Shown here: positions 53,301 through 58,642 of the stretch, one piece after another
Layout: every line of letters starts with the position of its first letter
Numbering within the stretch: position 1 is the first letter of the stretch
Origin: Pelomonas sp052436255
GTDB taxonomy: Bacteria; Pseudomonadota; Gammaproteobacteria; Burkholderiales; Burkholderiaceae_C
Length of the DNA stretch: 64,000 nucleotides
Direction: 5' to 3'
NCBI GenBank assembly: GCA_052436255.1
Contig: JBQVNP010000002.1
Coordinates: 42,015 to 106,014 of the forward strand
Notes under the pieces: model-generated
The model's input: only the letters and a program-made list of their open reading frames with translations
Database searches by the model: none
Told to the model about the DNA's origin: nothing
Position numbers and translations under genes: made by a program

Positions 53301-54966
53301 CGCCCTCACCTTCCGCTTGACCGTGACCAGCGGACAACTCGACAGCAACGGCATCACCGTGGCGTCAGCGCTCGACCCGAACGGCGCCACCCTGCGCGAC
53401 AGCGCGGGCAACGCGACGGTCAACTCGCTCAGCGGCATCGGCACCACCACCGGCGTGCTGGTCGACGCCGTCGTGCCCACCGTCATCAGCGTGGGCGTAC
53501 CGGCCAGTGGCCCCTACAACGCCGGCGACGTGCTCAGCTTCACCGTATCCACCAGCGAAACGGTCACCGTCAACACCGCGGGCGGCACCCCGCGCCTGGC
53601 GCTCGACATGGGCGGCACCACCGTCTACGCAGACTACGCATCCGGTTCAGGCAGCGCTGCGCTGCTGTTCCGGTACACCGTGCAGCCCGGCGACACAGAC
53701 GCCAACGGCATCGCCGTCAACGGCTTGCAGGGCAACGGCGGCACGCTACGCGATGCAGCAGGCAACGACCTGGCCCCGGCGCTCCACGGCGTCGCCGACA
53801 GCGCCGGCGTGATCGTTGACACCACCGGCCCGCTGGCCAGCGTCATCGTGCGGGCCGGCAGCAGCCCAACCGCGGCCGGCTCGGCACAGTTCACGCTGAG
53901 CTTCTCCGAAGCAGTGACCGGCGTGGATGTCTCCCACTTTTCGCTCACCTTCACCGGCAGCGCGCAGGGCAGCATCGCCACGCTGACGCAGGTCGATGCG
54001 CAGACCTACACCGTGGTGGTGTCCGGCCTGGCCGGCGAAGGCACGGTGCAGCTCGCGCTCAACCCCTCCGGCACCGCCATCAGCGATGCCGCAGGCAATG
54101 CCCTGCAGGCGGGCCTCGCCGGCGAGGCTTACGCGCTGCGCCCGATCTCGGCAACGCCGCCGCCGGTGATCACGCCGCCACCGGTCGAGGCACCACCGCC
54201 GCCACCCATCGTCAGCGCACCTTCGTTGCCGCCGGTCACGCTGTCGCCCACCGACCCCATCACGCCGATCAGCACGCCCACGCTCACGCCCACGGCGGCC
54301 CCGGGCGACACGGTGGTCGTCGTCGCTGGCAACCCCTTCAGCCCCGACCCGCTCGCACCGCCGAGCATCGCCCCGGCGCCGGCCGCCCCTGCGAATGCGC
54401 GCGGTGGCTTCATCGAGGTGAGCGCATCTTTGGGCTCCGGTCTGCAGGCCATGCCCGACATCGGTAGCTTCAGTGCGCCCGCAGGACAGGCGGTCAACAT
54501 CGCCCTGCCGGACGCGACTTTCGTGCACAGCGATCGCAGCGTGCAGGTATCGGTCGAGGTACGTCTGGCCGATGGGCGGCCGCTGCCAGCCTGGCTCAAG
54601 TTCGACCCGGTTACCGGAACGATCTCGGGCCAGCCGCCGCGCGGCCTGAGCCAGCGGCTGGCCATCGAGGTCATCGCCCGCGACAGCAAGGGCAATCGCG
54701 CCACCTCGCATCTCGAGATCAATGTCAAGGCGGCACCCGCCGCACCGGCGCCGCGCCCGTCGCCCGGCCCCCAATCGCTGCTGGAGCAGCCGGGCCCCGA
54801 TGGCGCGAGCCTCGATTTCACGGCCCTGCCCGGCGACCTGCCGGCCCACGGCGCGGGCCGCCCGGGTCTGGCCGCCCAGTTCGACCGTTACGGCTCGGCC
54901 GCCCGCCAGGCCGAGCGCGATGCGTTGCTGGCCCATGCCCGTGCAACCTCCGAAGCGGCCAGCTGA
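47341..54966 (+). CDS. Giant LEPR/DUF4347 surface protein with autotransporter-type repeats and Ig-like domains
   Basis: 2541 residues. A basic N-terminus is followed by LEPRIMFDAA at 31-40, the LEPR motif of large exported proteins; no Sec signal peptide is visible. Then come a DUF4347 domain (about 87-240), a Gly-rich beta-helix-like region (about 258-600) and a cadherin-like domain (about 604-780). Eight autotransporter-associated beta-strand repeats follow (about 870-1540), then GTLAPGNSPGTLTVNG (about 1579). Five Ig-like domains of the T-x-x-F-S-E-A-V type span about 1700-2262. A Pro-rich linker, a putative Ig domain and the tail FDRYGSAARQAERDALL end the protein. There is no beta-barrel, sortase motif or RTX nonapeptide. 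It is probably a secreted adhesin or matrix protein exported by the TolC/HlyD/M50 genes that follow. Confidence 0.9.
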   Translation: MRTWFKRARTAPPKPQGVARQAVHTPLMMALEPRIMFDAAAVATVVDATHDVPHEALPLAPAAAEASYLADAAAAVPAAEPAAGTRHEIVFVDTRLPDYQQLVSAASPNAEVILLDTNRDGVQQIADALANRSEIDAIHVISHGDAGVLLLGSGPLFEGNLGQYASQLRTIGHALKADGDILLYGCEVGAGSEGQAFLSKLAGATGADVAASTDNTGGRAKGANWELEIATGSIGASHALDLARLSSYDELLVTTSVSTVAQLKAAIATGNTDGVNDTITLTANISFASSADAISINVTDGRTMAIVGGGFTLSGSNLARVLDVSSSGAGSAITIDNLTITSGFVTGAGGAIGSGTAGAAGGDSLGAGIRNSGDLTITNSIITANKAAGGGGGGSQVGGGAGAGGGGGGFGSTPGGAGGANPPHAPGAVSAGTGGNGAGYGALGGRGGSTTGGAGGTYGGYTNGGSGGTANNGSISIGGGGGGAGYDRAGGRGGNAAGGIYNTSTGVLTIVGSAVTNNIGAGGGGGGGAAPGGGGGNGGDAGTGVGAIWNNGGTVRLDSTTNTTLTTGNLGAAGGVGLATKGGSSNGAAGTATSAILTTNGGTSIANYVPNAAPAIANLHGDTVAWAGVGSTVSLDVAGNASLTDAELGALNGGNGNWSGAGLAVQRSGTAISTDTFGFNTSGALFTVSGSNLQSGGLTFATFTNTGGVLTVSFTSSGTAATTALVNDVAQRVTYRNDTPSGDATVRYTVSDGTTSTTADVSVASDTIYVTNATDTATIDVTNGVSYSEAIAIAAADATGSQTIAFAGSLASTTLTVNGVTLGENLTFDLDAASGISITSGTIALGSHTLTLTNGTGDTATLSTTISGTGGITKAGAGTVTLSNASNSATGATTVSAGTLTVTGGNAIASGSAVTVAGGATLALSANEAFGNLSGAGAITLGSSTLTTTLTADTTFSGGISGTGGLSVNQTGAATFALTLSGTNTYTGATTTLNYGWLRLDGDNAVSSSSSLRFNGNSRVTLLSDQTVGSLSSASATAGLDLGSFTVSAGGDNTSTSVAGVISGTGGLVKLGSGTLTLSGSNTYTGSTTASAGTLSLSSGTALANSSAVTVSSGATLDVAASETIGSLAGAGTVTLGANTLTAGGDNTSTTFSGDLSGTGGLTKAGSGTLTLSGTNTYTGATTLSAGGITVTGGSAVDDSSAVTVASGATLTLAGGGETVGSLAGAGNVSLAYTLTSGGDNTSTTFSGVIASSNTSGIVKTGSGTLTLSGSNTYTGSTTVSAGTLSVASDANLGAGIVTLNGGTLGVTGATNIDNAINLVTGSTIDAGAALTLSGNVGGAGNLTKSGASTLTLSGTNSYAGTTTVSAGTLSVGSDSNLGSGTVTLASGTTLAVTGATTVDNALALAGNATVSTSANATLSGIVSGPGNLTKTGASTLTLSGGNTYSGATVVSAGTLSVASDGNLGSGALTLAAGTTLALTGATTVDNAIALSGNATVSTSANATLSGNISGAGGLTKAGASSLTLSGSNTFSGATNVAAGTLLVNGALASTSAVTVASGATLGGSGSISGNTTVNNGGTLAPGNSPGTLTVNGNLTMAAGSTLAVEINGTTAGTQYDQVVVNGAVDVSGATLAVTHGYTPGSGDVYIIIVNDASDAVTGNFSGLSEGGSFNAGGNATELTASYVGLTGNDFTLTAPANPVVTSVSTITPNGTYAIGDTITVVVNFSEAVFLSTGTIELVLETGTIDRTLSYLAGSGSSTLYFSYTVQQGDSSADLDYASTASLNANGDTIQSGSFIDAVLTLPTPGAAGSLGASASIVVDGVRPTASIVVADTALAAGETSLVTITFNEAVTGFTNADLTVANGTLSNVSSADGGVTWTATLTPTAGVTGASNLVTLDNTGVTDAAGNSGIGTTDSNNYAIDGQAPTVTSVVVPANGSYVAGQNLDFTVNLSEAVVVDTTGGTPRIAVTLDTGGTAYASYLAGSGSSALTFRLTVTSGQLDSNGITVASALDPNGATLRDSAGNATVNSLSGIGTTTGVLVDAVVPTVISVGVPASGPYNAGDVLSFTVSTSETVTVNTAGGTPRLALDMGGTTVYADYASGSGSAALLFRYTVQPGDTDANGIAVNGLQGNGGTLRDAAGNDLAPALHGVADSAGVIVDTTGPLASVIVRAGSSPTAAGSAQFTLSFSEAVTGVDVSHFSLTFTGSAQGSIATLTQVDAQTYTVVVSGLAGEGTVQLALNPSGTAISDAAGNALQAGLAGEAYALRPISATPPPVITPPPVEAPPPPPIVSAPSLPPVTLSPTDPITPISTPTLTPTAAPGDTVVVVAGNPFSPDPLAPPSIAPAPAAPANARGGFIEVSASLGSGLQAMPDIGSFSAPAGQAVNIALPDATFVHSDRSVQVSVEVRLADGRPLPAWLKFDPVTGTISGQPPRGLSQRLAIEVIARDSKGNRATSHLEINVKAAPAAPAPRPSPGPQSLLEQPGPDGASLDFTALPGDLPAHGAGRPGLAAQFDRYGSAARQAERDALLAHARATSEAAS
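47599..48090 (+). other. DUF4347 domain of the giant protein
   Basis: The segment runs from HEIVFVDTRLPDYQQLV to about WELEIATGSIG. It contains IHVISHGDAG and GDILLYGCEVG, a His-Gly and a Gly-Cys placed as in clan CD (caspase/CHAT-like) peptidases, and ADVAASTDNTGG. The DUF4347 assignment is by family recognition. A protease-like fold is my inference. Confidence 0.75.
49939..52020 (+). repeat. Eight autotransporter-associated beta-strand repeats (coding)
   Basis: The unit (S/G)GTGGLTKAGSGTLTLSG, then NTYTGATTVSAGTLSV, recurs eight times at variable spacing, for example near 49975, 50270, 50560, 50850, 51125, 51385, 51640 and 51905. DNA similarity between units is high (GGCAGCAACACCTA-type blocks), so unit number may vary by recombination. 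Confidence 0.85.
52436..54125 (+). other. Five Ig-like domains of the giant protein
   Basis: Five tandem modules begin near 52436, 52807, 53113, 53476 and 53818, each with a V-x-F-[NS]-E-A-V-like strand and a D-A-A-G-N-type turn. They resemble bacterial Ig-like domains of long adhesins and probably form a stalk. Confidence 0.75.
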
Positions 54967-55020
54967 ACCCTCTTCATACGACCCCACCTGAACAACAACG
55001 GCACCCAAGGAGACCATCCT

Positions 55021-56535
55021 TTGAGCTCGAACCGCTACCGTCTTCCCGCCCGGGCACTGCTGGCCTGCCTCATCGCTGCAGCCTTCGCCGGCTGCGCCGT
55101 CCAACCCAAGGCCTTCACCCCTGCGGAGCGCCAGGCCAGCGTCACGGCCAATCGCGCCGCCATGTTCGCGGCGCAGGAGCCGGTGCAAGGCGCCATCACG
55201 CTGGAAGAGGCAATGGCGCGGGCGATCAAGTACAACCTCGACCACCGCCTCAAGCTGATGGAAGAAGCCGTGTCGCAGCGCCAGCTCGACCTCTCCCGCA
55301 CCGAGCTGCTGCCCAAGCTCGTGGCCCAGGCGGGCTACACCACGCGCGACAACGAACTGGCTTCGTCGTCGCGCGACGTGTCGACGGGCGCACAGTCCCT
55401 CGCCCCGTCCGCCTCGAGCGACCGTGACCGCCGCTCGGCCGATCTCGGTCTGTCGTGGAACGTGCTCGACTTCGGCGTGAGCTACTACCAGGCCCAGCAG
55501 CATGCCGACCGCTACCTCGTGGCACAGGAGCGCCGCCGCAAGGTGCTGCACCTGTTGATGCAGCAGACCCGCCAGGCGTATTGGCAGGCGGTGGGGGCGC
55601 AGCAGCTCGACAGCAAGATCGAGCCGGTGCTGCAGCAGGCCCGCTCCGCCCTGGCCGACTCGCGCAAGGTAGAAGTCGAGCGACTGCGTTCCCCGCTCGA
55701 AGCGCTGACCTACCAGCGCCAGCTGCTCGACATCGTGCGCCAGCTCGAAGCCGTGCGCGACGAACTGCAGCAAGCCAAGCCGCGCCTGGCGTCGGTGATG
55801 AACCTGGAGCCCGGGCAGCCCTTCAGCGTGGTGCCCAGCGACGCGCTCAACGCGCCGCAAGTGAGCCTGCCCACAAGCCGAATGGAAGAGACCGCGCTGC
55901 TGAAGCGCCCCGAGCTCGTCGAGGCCCAGTACAACGCGCGCATCGGCCTGCTGGAAACGCGCAAGGCCATGGCCCGGCTTCTGCCAGGCATCGAGGTCAA
56001 TCTTGGCGGCCACTACGACAGCAACAGCTATCTCGTGAACAACCAGTGGTCGGGCGCCGGCCTGCGGGTCAGCTGGAACCTGCTCAACGTACTGAACGCC
56101 GACAAGATCCGCGGTCTGGCCGAGGCGCAGGCCGAGGTGGCGCACCAGCAGCACCTGGCACTCAACATGGCGGTGCTGACGCAGGTCCACGTGGCCCACC
56201 TCGAATACCTCGCCCGCCTGCGCCAGTACGAAATGACGCAGGACATGTACTCGGTGGAGCAGCGCATCCTGCAATACACACGCAACGCCGCCTCGGCCAG
56301 CCTGCAGGGCAAGCTTGAGGAGATCCGCGCCGCGGCCACCGCCATGATGGCGGAGCTGCGCCTGTACCAGAGCTACGGCTCGCTCCAGGGCGCCTACGGC
56401 CAGGTGATTGCGACACTGGGTCTCGACCCGCTGCCGCAATCGGTGACCGGACACGATCTCAAGACACTCGGCGAAGCCGTGCGCTCATCCGAGGCCGCGT
56501 GGGTAAAGACCGTGAACCCGGGGGCCGGCACTTGA
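55021..56535 (+). CDS. TolC-family outer-membrane lipoprotein
   Basis: 504 residues. The start is TTG, supported by AAGGAG 8 nt upstream. The signal ends with the lipobox AFAGC, so it is an acylated TolC-like protein. ITLEEAMARAIKYNLDHRLK and LSWNVLDFGVSYYQAQQHA, then a second half with LLKRPELVEAQYNARIGLLE and VSWNLLNVLNADKIRGL, show the two-fold repeat of TolC. It forms a trimeric outer-membrane and periplasmic tunnel. It follows the giant gene after 54 nt and overlaps the adaptor gene by 4 bp, so it is the likely exit channel for the giant protein. Confidence 0.88.
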   Translation: MSSNRYRLPARALLACLIAAAFAGCAVQPKAFTPAERQASVTANRAAMFAAQEPVQGAITLEEAMARAIKYNLDHRLKLMEEAVSQRQLDLSRTELLPKLVAQAGYTTRDNELASSSRDVSTGAQSLAPSASSDRDRRSADLGLSWNVLDFGVSYYQAQQHADRYLVAQERRRKVLHLLMQQTRQAYWQAVGAQQLDSKIEPVLQQARSALADSRKVEVERLRSPLEALTYQRQLLDIVRQLEAVRDELQQAKPRLASVMNLEPGQPFSVVPSDALNAPQVSLPTSRMEETALLKRPELVEAQYNARIGLLETRKAMARLLPGIEVNLGGHYDSNSYLVNNQWSGAGLRVSWNLLNVLNADKIRGLAEAQAEVAHQQHLALNMAVLTQVHVAHLEYLARLRQYEMTQDMYSVEQRILQYTRNAASASLQGKLEEIRAAATAMMAELRLYQSYGSLQGAYGQVIATLGLDPLPQSVTGHDLKTLGEAVRSSEAAWVKTVNPGAGT

Positions 56536-57311
56536 ATCTGACACAAGCCTTCGCTGTCGCGGCAGGCTCCGCCCTGCTCGCCTGCGCATCGGGCGCCTTC
56601 TCACAGGCGGCAGCCGCCGGTGGCAACGCCTCGCTGCTTGCCGACAAAGACGGCCGCATCCGCACGCAGCTCAGCTCGCGCAATGCCGTCACCATCTCGA
56701 GTGAGCTGGCCGCGCGCATCGCCACCTTGTCGCTGCACGAGGGCGATGCGTTCCGCACCGGTCAGCTCCTGGTGGGCTTCGACTGTTCGCTCTACCACTC
56801 GCAGCTGCGCAAGGCCGAAGCGAGCATCGAGGCAGCCAACGCCCTGGTGCAATCGAACCTGCGTCTGGCCGAGCTCAACTCCATCGGCAAGTTCGAGGTG
56901 CAGCAGGCCCAGGCCAAGCTGAAGGAAGCACAGGCCGAAGCTGCCACCACCCGCACGGTGGTCAGCCGCTGCGCCATCAATGCCCCGTTCAATGGTCGCG
57001 TGGCCAAACGTCTTGCGGCGGCGCACCAGTACGTGTCGACCGGCACACCCTTGCTCGAGATCCTGGAGACCGGCCAGCTCGAAGTGCAGATGATCGTGCC
57101 CTCGAAATGGCTGGCCTGGCTCAAACCGGGCGTGACCTTCAACGTCGAGGTCGAAGAGCTGGCGAAGACCTTCCCCGCCAAGGTCAAGCGCCTGGGTGCA
57201 CAGATCGACCCGGTCAGCCAGTCGGTGGCCGTGGTCGGAGTGATCGATGGCAACCACCCGCAGCTGCTGCCGGGCATGAGCGGCTGGGCCACCTACCCAC
57301 AACGCAAGTGA
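56532..57311 (+). CDS. HlyD/RND-type periplasmic adaptor protein
   Basis: 259 residues from a TTG that overlaps the TolC stop (TTGA). An N-terminal hydrophobic signal reads SALLACASGAF. The lipoyl-like half has LSLHEGDAFRTGQLLVGFDC, a helical hairpin follows (about residues 75-130), and SRCAINAPFNGRVAKRLAA completes the barrel-sandwich domain. LEVQMIVPSKWLAWLKPG starts the beta-barrel. Such adaptors bridge an inner-membrane partner to TolC. There is no transporter of the RND type next to it; the partner must be one of the following two genes. Confidence 0.85.
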   Translation: MNLTQAFAVAAGSALLACASGAFSQAAAAGGNASLLADKDGRIRTQLSSRNAVTISSELAARIATLSLHEGDAFRTGQLLVGFDCSLYHSQLRKAEASIEAANALVQSNLRLAELNSIGKFEVQQAQAKLKEAQAEAATTRTVVSRCAINAPFNGRVAKRLAAAHQYVSTGTPLLEILETGQLEVQMIVPSKWLAWLKPGVTFNVEVEELAKTFPAKVKRLGAQIDPVSQSVAVVGVIDGNHPQLLPGMSGWATYPQRK

Positions 57312-58642
57312 AGGCCGAAGCCTCGCCGGCCCAGCCCCTGCTCACGCTGCTGCAGCTCGGCCGCCGTGCACGCGCGGCCAGCGATCTCGCGGCGCTCGGC
57401 TTCATCGCGGTCAACGAGACGCTCCAGCTCCTGCCCTACCGGCAGGCGGCTCTCTGGATCGAGCTCGGTCTGCCGCGTGTGGCGGCCGTGTCGGGCCTGC
57501 CTCAGCCCGACCCGGGCGCGCCCTACGTGCAGTGGCTCGGCAGCGTGTGTCGCCACCTGGCGAAGGCGCGGGCCGAGGGGGGGCTCGTCGACGTGGCATC
57601 CCTGCCTGCACCGCTGCAAGCGGAATGGCCCCAGTGGCTGCCCGCCCATGCCGTGTGGCTGCCCCTGCAGCGAGAGGAGCAGCTCTACGGCGGGCTTCTG
57701 CTCGCACGCGAAGACGACTTGCGCGACAGCGACATCGCCTTGCTCAAGGAGCTGGCCGATGTGTACGGCCACGCCCTCGCCAGTTTTCGACCGCGCCAGC
57801 ACGGGCTCGACCTGACCATCGGCTGGCTGCGCACCCGGCGCGCGCAGCGCCGCCTGCTGATCGCGCTCGGTCTCGTGTGCCTGGCGCCGATCCGCGTGAG
57901 CGTGGTGGCCGGCGCCGAGGTGCTGCCCAAGGACCCTTTCCTCGTGCGTGCGCCGCTTGATGGCGTGATCGAACGCTTCGACGTACGGCCCAACCAGGCG
58001 GTGAAGGCTGGCGATGCCTTGTTCAGCCTCGACACCACCGCCCTGCGCACGCGCTACGAGGTGGCTCGCAAGGCCTACGACACCGCACAGGAGGAGTACC
58101 GCCAGTCGGCCCAGGCGGCGGTGACCAGCGACAAGAACCGCACCGACATCGCCCTGCGCCGCGGCCAGTTGCAGGAAAAGCAGGTCGAGCTCGACTACAC
58201 CTCGGGTCAGCTCCAGCGCGTGCAGGTGAAGGCCGAACGCGACGGCATCGCGGTGTTCGCCGATGCGAATGACTGGCTGGGCAAGGCCGTGGCGGTTGGC
58301 GAGCGCATTCTGGTCGTGGCCGACCCCGCGAAGGTGGAGCTTGCCGTGCACCTGCCGGCCGCCGACCACCTTGATGTCGCGCCCGGTGACGTGCTAACGC
58401 TCTACCCGCAGGGTTCGCCGCTTGCGTCGTTCGATGCGCGAGTGGCCAGCGTCGCCTATCGCGCCGAACCCACGCCCGGGGGCTATCTCGCCTATCGCAT
58501 CAAGGCCGACTTCGAGCCTGGTGCCGCGGCCCCGCGCATCGGCCAGCTCGGCACGGCCCGGGTGCGTGGCCCGTGGGCCCCGCTCGTGTACGTGATGCTG
58601 CGCCGCCCGCTGGTGGCCGTGCGGCAGTGGCTGGGATGGTGA
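57308..58642 (+). CDS. HlyD-family adaptor with N-terminal GAF-like domain
   Basis: 444 residues from a GTG overlapping the previous stop (GTGA). Residues 1 to about 170 form a cytoplasmic, GAF-like domain (AHAVWLPLQREEQLYGGLLLAREDD is part of it, positions about 115-140). One membrane helix (about 185-205) follows. The periplasmic part has PLDGVIERFDVRPNQAVKAG, a short coiled coil, and VKAERDGIAVFADANDWLG, giving a split barrel-sandwich domain. A sensor-like domain on an adaptor is unusual and could couple export to a cytoplasmic signal or substrate. It overlaps the M50 gene by 7 bp. Confidence 0.8.
   Translation: MKAEASPAQPLLTLLQLGRRARAASDLAALGFIAVNETLQLLPYRQAALWIELGLPRVAAVSGLPQPDPGAPYVQWLGSVCRHLAKARAEGGLVDVASLPAPLQAEWPQWLPAHAVWLPLQREEQLYGGLLLAREDDLRDSDIALLKELADVYGHALASFRPRQHGLDLTIGWLRTRRAQRRLLIALGLVCLAPIRVSVVAGAEVLPKDPFLVRAPLDGVIERFDVRPNQAVKAGDALFSLDTTALRTRYEVARKAYDTAQEEYRQSAQAAVTSDKNRTDIALRRGQLQEKQVELDYTSGQLQRVQVKAERDGIAVFADANDWLGKAVAVGERILVVADPAKVELAVHLPAADHLDVAPGDVLTLYPQGSPLASFDARVASVAYRAEPTPGGYLAYRIKADFEPGAAAPRIGQLGTARVRGPWAPLVYVMLRRPLVAVRQWLGW

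Noticed and set aside
47626..53337. A 1903-codon open frame on the minus strand opposite the giant gene
   Set aside because: It is the complement of a GC-rich, repetitive coding sequence. The plus-strand frame has clear domains, a good context and an operon; the minus frame has low-complexity Arg/Gly/Ala sequence and no recognisable domain.
47341..54966. Classic type I secretion of the giant protein with RTX repeats
   Set aside because: No GGxGxDxLx nonapeptides are seen and no ABC transporter is encoded nearby, although TolC and HlyD-like genes are.
53746..56454. A 902-codon minus-strand open frame across the end of the giant gene and tolC
   Set aside because: It crosses two well-supported plus-strand genes and their gap, with no family match; a shadow of high GC content.
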